From the NCBI GenBank assembly GCA_910589035.1, contig CAJUSI010000005.1:3898-67897 (forward strand): a stretch of 64,000 nt of DNA, in the 5' to 3' direction. The stretch is from an uncultured Acetatifactor sp. (lineage in GTDB: Bacteria > Bacillota > Clostridia > Lachnospirales > Lachnospiraceae). Of the stretch, positions 42,683 through 50,737 are shown piece by piece; positions within the stretch are counted from its first letter, which is position 1, and every line of letters begins with the position of its first letter. The notes under the pieces were generated by a model that was not told the origin of the DNA, did no database searches, and saw only the letters and a program-made list of their open reading frames with translations. Both the position numbers and the translations under genes were made by a program.

Positions 42683-42843
42683 TATCTGACAACGCGAACA
42701 AAGGAATGAAGGTCTTCGGAGGGATTTTGACTGTCGGTAAAACGGCGGCACTTCATGTCAGGTATGCCAGGCTTTAGAAGGCCGTCTGAATCAGAAAATT
42801 GAAAACCAGAGCCGAAGGCTCTGCCATGGCGGAAGGGAGAGGA

Positions 42844-43293
42844 ATGAAAGAGCGGAATGCGTACTTTACGGTAGAAGCGGCGCTGGTGTTCCCGGTGGTA
42901 ATCAGCCTTCTTCTGTTTATTATATACATGCTGTTCTATCAGTATGACAGATGTCTGCTGGAACAGGATATGGGAGCAATGGCTCTGTGGGGAAGCCTTG
43001 AGGAGGCGGATAATGCCGGGGAGCTGGAGGAAAAGACCAGGAACAGGATGAGGGAGATGTATCGGGAGAAATATATGGCCTGGAGCTTTACGGAGCTGGA
43101 AGCCGGCCTGGAACAGAACCGCTTTTCTGCAAAGGGGGCGGGCAGCCTTACCTTTCCGCTGCCGGGCTGGAATATCTGGAGCGGTGGAAATATATGGGGC
43201 GTCCGTGCAGAATACGGCTATACCCGATTGTCCCCTGTGACCTTCATCCGTCTGTGCCATAAGTTTATGGGCGGAACGGAGGAGCCGGAATAA
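42844..43293 (+). CDS. TadE-like pseudopilin
   Basis: A 149-residue minor pilin-like protein. MKERNAYFTVEAALVFPVVI and the following hydrophobic stretch form a class III prepilin segment with the conserved Glu. The remainder is an extracytoplasmic alpha/beta region with aromatic residues (PGWNIWSGGNIWG). GGGAGAGGA lies directly before the ATG. It probably forms the pilus tip or base with the other TadE-like protein. The 160 bp before it contain a 23-codon frame (MKVFGGILTVGK...) that is not convincing. Confidence 0.85.
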   Translation: MKERNAYFTVEAALVFPVVISLLLFIIYMLFYQYDRCLLEQDMGAMALWGSLEEADNAGELEEKTRNRMREMYREKYMAWSFTELEAGLEQNRFSAKGAGSLTFPLPGWNIWSGGNIWGVRAEYGYTRLSPVTFIRLCHKFMGGTEEPE

Positions 43294-43364
43294 TTTAATC
43301 CGACGGAAGAAGCACTGCAGAGCGCCGAAAGGCGTAAGAGATCTGTGGGAAAGAGGTGAGTATA

Positions 43365-44525
43365 ATGCTGAATATGGAGTATGTAAGGAGCCTGAACTGC
43401 AATTACGGGAGAGTAAGGCTGGATCAGATTCCCGGGGAGAAAAAATATCAATATTGTATTCTGGAAAGATGTCAGGTTAAGGGGCTGCTTCCCTGCAGCC
43501 TGCGGTATATAAACGGCGCAGCCTATCTGTATTATGATATATCCTCCAGACAGAATGTGGCGCTTTTATATGGCAGCAGATGCATTACAAGGGAATGGAT
43601 GCGGGATTTTGTGTGGGGCATGAAGCAGATCAGGTTGGAACTGGGCCGCTTTCTTCTGGATGTATCCCATATTCTCTGGTATCCTGAATATATTTTTCAG
43701 GAGCTGGAGAGCAACAGATTCTCCTTTCTGTATATGCCCTACTATGAGGGGGAGCCGGGGTTTATGAAATTGATGGAATTCTGGATGGAACATCTGGACT
43801 ATGGGGACGAAGAACTGGTGGAATGTGTCTACCACATGTATGAGAAGCTGGAACGGGGAGGAGAAATCTACCTGCAGTCTCAGTTTTTTTCGGATGCCGA
43901 ATGCCTGGAGGAGGCAAAAACATCGGAGCTGGTGTGTACGGTGGTGGAGGAGAAGATTACAGAACCGGAAAGGGAGAAGGAAAAGGAATTGCCACTGGCA
44001 TTGGGAGATGCGCAGGAGAGAAGCCTTTCTGTGCCGGAAAAAACGAAAAAGGCGGGGAAAAAAGGTATTTTAGGTATTTTGGAGGGAAAAAGGCAGCATA
44101 ATAGAGAAATCAGACAAAACTACAGGCAGACCATGCAGCAGGCCATGGTGGGGTATGCGGTGGCAGAGCCTGCGCATTACGAAGAAAAGCAATATGGCCG
44201 GACCCTGTATATTGAAGACAGAGCGGAGAGCGGGGAGCGCAGTCACAGACTGCTTACACCAGAGGGCAGATTGCTGGCAACTTTAGACCAGCCGGTGCTC
44301 ACCATAGGAAAGAAGGAGGGCGGAGTGGATCTTGTACTGAAGGATGATACCGTGAGCAGACTCCATGCCCGCATTACAAAAGACGATGGGGGCGTTTATC
44401 TGGAAGATCTGAACTCCACCAACGGAACCTGTAGAAATGGCCAGCGGATGCAGCCCTACGAAAAAAAGCGGCTGGATGAGGGGGATGAAATAAAATGCGG
44501 AAAGGTACTTTTTGTTTTCCGCTGA
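43365..44525 (+). CDS. DUF6382 and FHA domain protein
   Basis: A 386-residue cytosolic protein. Residues about 1-185 match the DUF6382 layout (YVRSLNCNYGR, GAAYLYYDISSRQN, FLLDVSHILWYPEYIFQEL). A Lys/Glu-rich linker follows. Residues about 300-386 are an FHA phosphothreonine-binding domain: LTIGKKEGGVDLVL, TVSRLHARI (key Ser, Arg, His) and EDLNSTNGTCRNG. AGAGGTGAG precedes the ATG. Its place at the end of the Tad operon suggests regulation of pilus assembly by a Ser/Thr kinase, but no kinase is in the window. Confidence 0.9.
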   Translation: MLNMEYVRSLNCNYGRVRLDQIPGEKKYQYCILERCQVKGLLPCSLRYINGAAYLYYDISSRQNVALLYGSRCITREWMRDFVWGMKQIRLELGRFLLDVSHILWYPEYIFQELESNRFSFLYMPYYEGEPGFMKLMEFWMEHLDYGDEELVECVYHMYEKLERGGEIYLQSQFFSDAECLEEAKTSELVCTVVEEKITEPEREKEKELPLALGDAQERSLSVPEKTKKAGKKGILGILEGKRQHNREIRQNYRQTMQQAMVGYAVAEPAHYEEKQYGRTLYIEDRAESGERSHRLLTPEGRLLATLDQPVLTIGKKEGGVDLVLKDDTVSRLHARITKDDGGVYLEDLNSTNGTCRNGQRMQPYEKKRLDEGDEIKCGKVLFVFR

Positions 44526-44536
44526 GGTATTATGGA

Positions 44537-44565
44537 TTGAAAAGCCTGGAGCATTGTGTTAAAAT
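44537..44565 (+). promoter_or_regulatory. sigma-A promoter of the rhomboid gene
   Basis: TTGAAA and TAAAAT with a 17-base spacer, 12 bp after the FHA gene stop. This separates the rhomboid transcript from the Tad operon. Confidence 0.65.
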
Positions 44566-44604
44566 CAGAATATATGGCTTAGATACGCAGGAGGAATGCA
44601 GTCC

Positions 44605-45204
44605 TTGAGAACATTGAAATCCCAACCCTTCGTAAGCATGGTGCTGGTGGCTATAAATGTAATAGTTTTTATTATTTGTCATTTTACCGATGATCTGCTG
44701 TATGATCTGGGAGTGCTGGATCTATACTCCGTGATGGTGGATAAGGAATACGGGAGAATCATCTGGTCGACCTTTCTTCACAGCGGAATGAATCATCTCT
44801 TTAATAATATGCTGATTTTGTTTTTTATGGGCTCCATGATAGAAAAGGAAGTGGGGCATCTGGGGTATGGGCTGCTGTATTTCCTTTCGGGGATTGGAGG
44901 AAATCTTCTGTCACTTTGGGCGAAAATGAAGAACCATGAGATAGCCGTGTCCCTGGGGGCCAGCGGGGCGATTTTCGGTCTGGATGGAGTACTTCTTGCG
45001 CTGGTATTGTTCTCCGGCAGGCAGATGGAAAATGTAACTCCGCTCAGAGTAGGAATCATGATAGCCTATTCCCTGTATAGTGGTTTTACAAGCAAAAATG
45101 TGGACAATGCGGCACACATGGGAGGACTGATCACCGGCTTTGCGATTATGGGTATCATATGTATCTGGCAGCGCAGGAAGCGTGAAAGAAGAGAGGGAAT
45201 GTGA
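44605..45204 (+). CDS. rhomboid family intramembrane serine protease
   Basis: A 199-residue six-helix rhomboid. Catalytic Ser lies in SLGASGAIFGLDG and His in DNAAHMGGLITGF; the HSGMNHLFNNM loop is the conserved L1/TM2 region. An ATG nine bases upstream has its AGGAGG site directly adjoining it, while the TTG used here has that same site nine bases away, so TTG is preferred. Rhomboids cleave transmembrane segments; substrates here are unknown. Its position behind the pilus operon is suggestive only. Confidence 0.92.
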   Translation: MRTLKSQPFVSMVLVAINVIVFIICHFTDDLLYDLGVLDLYSVMVDKEYGRIIWSTFLHSGMNHLFNNMLILFFMGSMIEKEVGHLGYGLLYFLSGIGGNLLSLWAKMKNHEIAVSLGASGAIFGLDGVLLALVLFSGRQMENVTPLRVGIMIAYSLYSGFTSKNVDNAAHMGGLITGFAIMGIICIWQRRKRERREGM

Positions 45205-45213
45205 GGTGTTGGC

Positions 45214-46206
45214 TTGAATATCAATATTTATTACGGAGGCAGGGGAATCATTGATGATCCCACGATATTTGTTATCAATAAAATGCAGGAGATTCTGGAG
45301 GAATTAAGGGTCAATGTGACCCGGTATAATCTGTATGAATGTAAGAATACCATTTCCATGCTCCCGCAGACATTGAAGGATGCGGACGGTGTCATTCTGG
45401 CTTCTACGGTAGAATGGTATGGAGTAGGCGGCTATATGCAGCAGTTTCTGGATTCCTGCTGGCTTTTTGGTGATAAGGAGAAAATTGCCGAAATCTATAT
45501 GTGTCCGGTGGTTATGTCAACCACCTATGGGGAGAGGGAAGCAAAGCTGAATCTGACCACAGCCTGGGAGATCCTGGGCGGTCTGCCCTGCAGCGGAATC
45601 TGCGGCTATATAGAAAATACGGTTATGCTGGAAATGAATGAGCAGTATATCAGGCTCATAGAAAAAAAGGCGGAAAACATGTATCGCACCATCAACCAGC
45701 ATATTGCCTGTTTCCCGGCCAGCAATCAGGCGGTGAAGCAGAAAATAGCCGTTCCCAAGACCAATAATCTGACACCTCAGGAGACGGAACAGCTTTCCGA
45801 ATATGTGTCGGATGACAGCTATGTGCAGAGGCAGAAACAGGATATACAGGAGCTTACCAGCCTGTTCCGCGACAAACTCAGCGAGGAAGGGCCGGACAAT
45901 GAGGAAGAATACCTGAACCTCTTTCGGAATATATTCAGTCCACAGGCCGGTTTTCGGGCGGAATATTCCATAATGATAGATGAGAGGAAGAAAAGGCTGA
46001 TCTTATCGGTGGACGGTTCCAGTATGGAGTGCTTTTACGGCATTTCCGAGCGGCCGGATGTGGAAATGCAGCTTGCGAAGGAGACATTGGAGGATATTGT
46101 GAACGGAAGGATGACCTTTCAAAGGGCATTCATGTCGGGCGCTATGAAGACCAAGGGGGATTTCAAGGTATTGAGGACGCTGGATCAGCTTTTTCCTTTT
46201 GGGTGA
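45214..46206 (+). CDS. flavodoxin-like / SCP2 sterol-carrier domain fusion protein
   Basis: A 330-residue two-domain protein from TTG with GTGAGGT. The N-terminal 165 residues resemble NADPH-dependent FMN reductases or flavodoxins (ADGVILASTVEWYGVGGYMQQFLDSCWLFG). After a linker, residues about 245-330 match an SCP2-like lipid-binding domain (LSVDGSSMECFYG, DIVNGRMTFQRAFMSGAMKTKGDFKVL). It could bind a hydrophobic ligand and reduce it, or deliver a lipid; neither is proven. It starts nine bases after the rhomboid stop, so the two form an operon. Confidence 0.82.
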   Translation: MNINIYYGGRGIIDDPTIFVINKMQEILEELRVNVTRYNLYECKNTISMLPQTLKDADGVILASTVEWYGVGGYMQQFLDSCWLFGDKEKIAEIYMCPVVMSTTYGEREAKLNLTTAWEILGGLPCSGICGYIENTVMLEMNEQYIRLIEKKAENMYRTINQHIACFPASNQAVKQKIAVPKTNNLTPQETEQLSEYVSDDSYVQRQKQDIQELTSLFRDKLSEEGPDNEEEYLNLFRNIFSPQAGFRAEYSIMIDERKKRLILSVDGSSMECFYGISERPDVEMQLAKETLEDIVNGRMTFQRAFMSGAMKTKGDFKVLRTLDQLFPFG

Positions 46207-46377
46207 AACAACCTGACGGAAGCAGGATGCTCTTCCCGCGGCAGAAAAATCAGGAGTGATTTCTCCGGATTTCATGAAATACGGATTAGAGCTTTCGAGA
46301 GACTGTTGCCATAAGCTGTCAGATAATAGTCCAGCTAAGAAATGTCAAGTGTTTTTGAGAAATATTTTTGCCGGATG

Positions 46378-46467
46378 GTAAAGTCGCGAAGGCGCACGAG
46401 AGGTATTTTCATGAGTGCACTTTCGAATGAAAGTACCTCTCCTGAGTGTGCGTCGAAGCGACTTTAC
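46378..46467 (+). repeat. 90-bp imperfect palindrome
   Basis: Outer arms GTAAAGTCGC and GCGACTTTAC are perfect, then GGCGCAC opposes GTGCGTC-like sequence, and AGAGGTATTTTCAT opposes ATGAAAGTACCTCT, with a 14-base loop. A short bulge lies on the right arm. It sits in the 307-bp gap upstream of the HIT gene, which is otherwise empty of genes. Confidence 0.88.
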
Positions 46468-46513
46468 CCTTTAGAGCTATCGCACAGCGATTTAACTAGG
46501 AGGGAAGGAAATA

Positions 46514-46924
46514 ATGAGGAAGGATGATTGCATTTTCTGTAAGATTGCAAACGGAGAAATTCCGTCAAAGACGCTGTATGAGGATGAAAGGTTCCGCGTG
46601 ATTCTGGATCTTGGACCTGCTGCCAGGGGACATGCTCTGGTGATACCCAGAGAACACGCCTCGGATCTCTATGAACTGCCGGAGGAGACGGCATCCCAGG
46701 TATTGGTACTGGCAAAAAAGATAGCTGTCCGTATGGCAGATAAGCTTCATTGCGACGGCCTGAATCTGATCCAGAACAACGGAGAGGCCGCGGGACAGAC
46801 CGTGCCGCATTTTCACCTTCATATGATTCCCAGGTATCTGAAGGATGGGCAGAAAATAGGATGGGTACCCGGCAAACCCACACAGGAAGAGCTGGAGGCT
46901 GTGCGAAAGCAGATAACGGAATAG
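46514..46924 (+). CDS. HIT family (HinT-like) nucleotide-binding protein
   Basis: A 136-residue protein starting DDCIFCKIANGEIPS and ending with the histidine triad VPHFHLHMIPRY, both hallmarks of HinT. These are cytosolic nucleoside phosphoramidate hydrolases acting on AMP-lysine-type substrates. Length is normal. GGAGGGAAGG precedes the ATG. The fumarase alpha gene begins ten bases after its stop. Confidence 0.95.
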   Translation: MRKDDCIFCKIANGEIPSKTLYEDERFRVILDLGPAARGHALVIPREHASDLYELPEETASQVLVLAKKIAVRMADKLHCDGLNLIQNNGEAAGQTVPHFHLHMIPRYLKDGQKIGWVPGKPTQEELEAVRKQITE

Positions 46925-46934
46925 GAGAGTGACA

Positions 46935-47777
46935 ATGAGAACATTGGATGTGGGCAGGGTCACTGAAGCGGTTAGGGATATGTGCACCGAGGCTAATCAT
47001 TTCCTGTCGGAGGATATGAAATGTGCCATGGAGAAGGCGGCGGATACTGAAGAGAGCACTATAGGAAAGCAGATACTGCAGCAGCTTCAGGAAAATCTGA
47101 AAATAGCCGGTGAAGACATGATTCCCATATGCCAGGATACGGGCATGGCTGTCATTTTCATGGAGATAGGACAGGAGGTACATTTTACGGGAGGAATCCT
47201 GGAGGAGGCCATTCAGGAGGGAGTTCGTCTGGGGTATACGGAGGGATTCCTGCGAAAGTCCGTGGTTAAAGACCCGATTCTGAGAGAGAATACGGGGGAC
47301 AATACACCGGCAGTGATACATTATTCCATCTGTCCGGGGGAAGAGGTAAAGATTACGGTGGCGCCGAAGGGATTCGGCAGTGAGAATATGAGCCGTGTCT
47401 TCATGCTTAAGCCTGCAGACGGCATTGAGGGAGTAAAAGACGCGGTGCTGACAGCGGTAAAGGATGCGGGACCGAATGCCTGTCCGCCTATGGTGGTGGG
47501 AGTTGGAATCGGGGGAACCTTTGAAAAATGTGCCTTGCTGGCTAAAAGCGCATTGCTTCGCCCTGCAAACGAGCACTCCGCCATTCCCTATGTGAGGGAA
47601 CTTGAGGAGGAACTCCTGGATAGGATTAACGCTTCCGGCATTGGCCCCGGAGGACTGGGTGGACGAATTACTGCTTTGGCGGTCAATATCAATACCTATC
47701 CTACACATATTGCGGGACTTCCCGTGGCTGTGAATATCTGCTGCCATGTGAACCGCCATGCTGTCAGGATATTATAA
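46935..47777 (+). CDS. class I Fe-S fumarate hydratase, alpha subunit
   Basis: A 280-residue subunit of the two-part, oxygen-sensitive fumarase/tartrate-dehydratase family. Cys ligands for the 4Fe-4S cluster are in MIPICQDTGMAVIF, PNACPPMVVGVGIGG and VNICCHVNRH; GPGGLGGRITALAV is the conserved C-terminal block. It interconverts malate and fumarate with the beta subunit encoded after the repeat region. The ATG used has GGAGAG upstream; a GTG two codons earlier is possible. The related L(+)-tartrate dehydratase cannot be fully excluded. Confidence 0.93.
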   Translation: MRTLDVGRVTEAVRDMCTEANHFLSEDMKCAMEKAADTEESTIGKQILQQLQENLKIAGEDMIPICQDTGMAVIFMEIGQEVHFTGGILEEAIQEGVRLGYTEGFLRKSVVKDPILRENTGDNTPAVIHYSICPGEEVKITVAPKGFGSENMSRVFMLKPADGIEGVKDAVLTAVKDAGPNACPPMVVGVGIGGTFEKCALLAKSALLRPANEHSAIPYVRELEEELLDRINASGIGPGGLGGRITALAVNINTYPTHIAGLPVAVNICCHVNRHAVRIL

Positions 47778-47849
47778 AATCCGGCAGCCAGGAAAAGCAA
47801 GAGAGGGCATCACAGCTGTCCGTAAAGGCTGCAGAGAAAAAGCCGTTGG

Positions 47850-48095
47850 CAGTGCAAAGAAGGCAGGGGAAAGCTGCCGGCAACGGCAAAGAAAACAAGG
47901 AAAAAGCCGCCGGCAGGGCAAAGAAGGCAGGGGAAAGCTGCCGGCAACGGCAAAGAAAGCAAGGAAAAAGCCGCCGACAGGGCGAAGAAGGCAGGGAAAG
48001 CCGCCGGCAGGGCGAAGAAGGCAGGGAAAGCTGCTGGAAACGGCAAAGAAAACAAGGAAAAAGCCGCCGGCAAGGCGAAGAAAGCAGGGGGATCG
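47850..48095 (+). repeat. Lys/Ala-coding repeat between the two fumarase genes
   Basis: About 245 bp built from variants of GCAGGGAAAGC, CGGCAACGGCAAAGAAA and AAGGAAAAAGCCGCCGGCA. In the frame of the beta subunit much of it would read KAAGNGKENKEKAAGKAKKAG, a histone H1-like composition, but at least one unit carries an extra G (GGGG against GGG) that shifts the frame and no start codon is visible. Confidence 0.85.
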
Positions 48096-48098
48096 GAA

Positions 48099-48641
48099 AT
48101 GGAGAGACATATTGCAGTGCCGATGAAAGAGGAGGAAGCGGTTTCGCTCCATGCGGGAGATTATGTGTATTTGACGGGAACGATTTATACTGCCCGGGAT
48201 GCCGCGCATAAGAGAATGCAGGAGACCTTGGAGCGAGGAGAAGCCCTGCCTGTGAGTCTGGAAGATAATATCATCTATTACATGGGTCCGTCACCCGCCA
48301 GGCCCGGAAGAGTCATCGGCTCTGCAGGTCCCACCACGGCGAGCCGTATGGATAAATATACGCCGGCATTGCTGGATTTGGGCCTGAGAGGAATGATAGG
48401 GAAGGGAAAGCGGAGTCAGGCGGTTCGGGAGAGTATCATTCGTAATGGTGCTGTTTATTTTGCAGCTGTGGGGGGAGCGGGAGCCCTGCTGTCACGCTCC
48501 ATCACCGCGTCCGAGGTAATTGCCTATGATGACCTTGGCACGGAGGCGATCCGAAGGCTGGAAGTAAAGGATTTTCCTGTGATTGTGGTAATGGACGCTG
48601 CCGGAAATGATTTATATGAGCAGATCAAAATGGCAGATTAA
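48099..48641 (+). CDS. class I Fe-S fumarate hydratase, beta subunit
   Basis: A 180-residue beta subunit: LHAGDYVYLTGTIYTARDAAHKRM, IIYYMGPSPARPGRVIGSAGPTTASRMD, MIGKGKRS and AVGGAGALLSRSI are all conserved. Together with the alpha subunit it makes an active fumarase. Usually the two genes abut; here about 320 bp of repeats separate them. The ATG has AGGGGGATCGGAA upstream, a modest site. A tRNA gene with its own promoter follows. Confidence 0.93.
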   Translation: MERHIAVPMKEEEAVSLHAGDYVYLTGTIYTARDAAHKRMQETLERGEALPVSLEDNIIYYMGPSPARPGRVIGSAGPTTASRMDKYTPALLDLGLRGMIGKGKRSQAVRESIIRNGAVYFAAVGGAGALLSRSITASEVIAYDDLGTEAIRRLEVKDFPVIVVMDAAGNDLYEQIKMAD

Positions 48642-48682
48642 AATGAGTAAATTAAAATGATTAAAATTCTGCAAAAAAAGAA

Positions 48683-48711
48683 TTGACAAGAGAAGGCATT
48701 TTCTGTATAAT
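48683..48711 (+). promoter_or_regulatory. consensus sigma-A promoter of tRNA-Ser
   Basis: Perfect TTGACA and TATAAT with a 17-base spacer, about 90 bases before the mature tRNA. Confidence 0.92.
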
Positions 48712-48802
48712 AATAGTTGTGCCGCAAGAGGCGGTTTGAAAATCAGGACAATGAAAAGCATTTTTTATTGTCATATATTGGCAGAGCAGCAGTTCGGATT
48801 AA

Positions 48803-48890
48803 GGAGAAATACTCAAGAGGCCGAAGAGGCGCCCCTGCTAAGGGTGTAGGTCGGGCAACCGGCGCGAGGGTTCAAATCCCTCTTTCTCCG
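48803..48890 (+). tRNA. tRNA-Ser (anticodon GCT)
   Basis: An 88-base tRNA with acceptor GGAGAAA/TTTCTCC and discriminator G. The anticodon stem CCC/GGG encloses CTGCTAA with anticodon GCT (48837-48839), reading AGC and AGT. A long variable arm and GGTTCAAATCC T-loop confirm the serine class. CCA is not encoded. Confidence 0.95.
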
Positions 48891-48982
48891 TTTCCTCTGC
48901 CAGTTATATGATACGATTTACAGTGATCACACAGAAATAGCGGCTTTTCATCAAGCTGAACGCATGGTCTGCAGTATATGAT

Positions 48983-49016
48983 ACAGAAGTGTTGGAAGAC
49001 AATACTTCTGTTTTTT
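48983..49016 (+). terminator. rho-independent terminator after tRNA-Ser
   Basis: ACAGAAGTGTTG pairs with CAATACTTCTGT and is followed by six T. The opposite strand has fewer T, so it mainly serves the tRNA transcript. Confidence 0.85.
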
Positions 49017-49065
49017 GATATCAGGAATCAGAAGAACAGCACAGCCGGGGCAAGGGGCCAGGCGT

Positions 49066-50274
49066 CTAAGGACCCTGGCCGGGATCCGGCCCGAATATAA
49101 CGGTGGTTTCCCGCTCTGGATACAGGCTTGCGTCAAAGGTGTAATAATTGGGTCGCCCTGTATAGAGCTTTGTGTAGGCCTGTACCTGCGCATCCGTCTG
49201 CATGAAGCACTGATAAGGATAATTCCTCTGGCGGGGGCTTGCATCACAGTGATACCAGCCATCTCCTGTATTTACCAGATTCCACATGTGATCGGTAGTT
49301 CCGCCGACTCTTGACACATATAGATTATCGATGCCGCACCGGGTGAGAAGCAGGGCATAGGTGGCGCAGTATATGTAGCAGTCTCCGCTTTTCCGGGTCA
49401 GACCGTCATAAGCATACTCCCAGAAGTTCTCACGGGCAGTCGAGGTTGCCGCATAACGTATATTGTCGCCGCACCAAAGCCACAGAGTATATGCAGTCTC
49501 ATAGGCGCTCATATCGGAAGTAATGACTTCTTCGATGACCGCATCTGCCAGTGCATTTGTATCTTCCTCCGTGGGGATGTAGTCCCTGGTCACGGTAACG
49601 GTTGTCTCCGCCACGGTTTCATTACCGGACGAATCCACAGCAGTATAGTACAGGGGATAGGTTCCGGGGATATTTGTATTGACAGAGCTGCTGTCCACTG
49701 TAAGGAGAATGTCTCCCTCCGCATTGTCGGAAAGCGTAATGCTTTTCTTGTAGGATATATTCCCTCCGACGGGCATGGATAGGGCATTGACTCCCTCGAT
49801 GACAGGAGGCGTCGTGTCGATAATTCTGACGGTGACGGTAAAGGGAATTTCCCGGCATTTTACATGGAGTTCATGGACTGTACCGGCCATGCCAAGCTCT
49901 TTGGCTGACAGAATGGTATCAAAGACCACCTCTTCTCCCCGGTAATCTTCAAATAGATCTGCGGCTGTTATCTCCAAGGCACCGGCCTCTATTTCTATAT
50001 AGGCCAACAGATCAGGCGTCTCTGCGGGGGGAAGCTCCTGTTCCATGGAAGGAGAGTCTTCTGTTGCACCAGCCGGCGGCCGGCCTGTACCTGCACTGGC
50101 ATCAGATGAAAACATGGCATCCGAACCTTGTGATGTTTCCGGAGAGCCGTCGGGGAAGACAATAATTGCCGGAAGAATGGTAATACAGCAAAGGGTGAAA
50201 AAAGTCAATGCAGTTGTCAGGCAGAAAATGTATTTGATAAGTCTTCTCTTTTTTCTCTTCATTTTCAGGTACAT
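49066..50274 (-). CDS. membrane-anchored Ig-like and transglutaminase-domain protein
   Basis: A protein of about 400 residues. A basic N-terminus (MKRKKRRLIKY) and one transmembrane helix (IFCLTTALTFFTLCCITILPAI) anchor it outside the cell. A Ser/Pro/Glu linker leads to a DUF5011-type Ig-like domain (TTPPVIEGVNALSMPVGG, IPGTYPLYYTAVDSSGNETV). The C-terminal transglutaminase-like domain keeps Cys (SGDCYIYCATYALLL), His (GGTTDHMWNLV) and Asp (YHCDASP). It probably acts on the cell wall or on surface protein. The start is unsure: the promoter lies inside the longer reading frame, so initiation must be after about 50320; AAGGAG there is best placed for a CTG at 50298, while ATGs at 50274 and 50262 have no site. 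Confidence 0.82.
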   Translation of the reverse strand: MYLKMKRKKRRLIKYIFCLTTALTFFTLCCITILPAIIVFPDGSPETSQGSDAMFSSDASAGTGRPPAGATEDSPSMEQELPPAETPDLLAYIEIEAGALEITAADLFEDYRGEEVVFDTILSAKELGMAGTVHELHVKCREIPFTVTVRIIDTTPPVIEGVNALSMPVGGNISYKKSITLSDNAEGDILLTVDSSSVNTNIPGTYPLYYTAVDSSGNETVAETTVTVTRDYIPTEEDTNALADAVIEEVITSDMSAYETAYTLWLWCGDNIRYAATSTARENFWEYAYDGLTRKSGDCYIYCATYALLLTRCGIDNLYVSRVGGTTDHMWNLVNTGDGWYHCDASPRQRNYPYQCFMQTDAQVQAYTKLYTGRPNYYTFDASLYPERETTVIFGPDPGQGP

Positions 50275-50326
50275 GGGCTGAGAGCTTACTTTTCCCAGGG
50301 CGTCTCCTTCTGCGTTGCTGTATGAA

Positions 50327-50355
50327 ATTATACTCTTATACATACAGGATTTCAA
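50327..50355 (-). promoter_or_regulatory. sigma-A promoter of the transglutaminase gene
   Basis: On the minus strand TTGAAA and TATAAT with a 17-base spacer. It rules out the most upstream start codon of the frame it drives. Confidence 0.8.
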
Positions 50356-50737
50356 CCGTGATTTGAAAACTTTCCCCGGGCACTTCCGGGTATTCCCGAG
50401 TTTTTTCGTTCTTTCCGATATCGTTCCGGCCGGACAGGCTGCAACCCAAATTTTGCCAAAAAGCGCAAGAGACCGTTGTTAAAAATTTTTTCTACCCGTT
50501 CGCCGCAAATCCAGCAGCCCTCCTGCATCGCAATCAAAGAGCCCGCTGCAAAGGCAGCCGTTACCGCAGATAACGAGCTTAAGGGGCTTGGGGACGTGTC
50601 ACCAACAAGCGTTTACGCAGGTTTTCCGGGTGCGGGAAATCTGTGTAAATGAGCCTTCTGTATAGGAAGGCATTGGTTACCAGCATTATCCTGAATTCAG
50701 AACAACAGTTTTCTGCAAAACGTATATTTTCTGATAT
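50356..50737. other. 382-bp gap without a recognisable gene
   Basis: No convincing reading frame on either strand. A CCCGG/CCGGG dyad with flanking AAAACT and AGTTTTTT near 50366-50405 could be a weak terminator. It marks the change into the AT-richer LysR block. Confidence 0.5.

Noticed and set aside
42709..42780. 23-codon frame MKVFGGILTVGK... between the second peptidase and the TadE-like gene as a second Flp pilin
   Set aside because: It lacks the Glu-containing hydrophobic core of a pilin and is too short.
46342..46527. 61-codon reading frame upstream of the HIT gene
   Set aside because: It is formed by the long palindrome, has no ribosome site and runs into the start of the HIT gene.
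47758..48126. Basic 120-residue reading frames between the fumarase genes
   Set aside because: Two frames are open only because of low-complexity repeats; neither has a ribosome site or recognisable fold.
50352..50537. Minus-strand 61-codon frame before the transglutaminase gene
   Set aside because: No ribosome site, no family-like sequence, and it overlaps the promoter.
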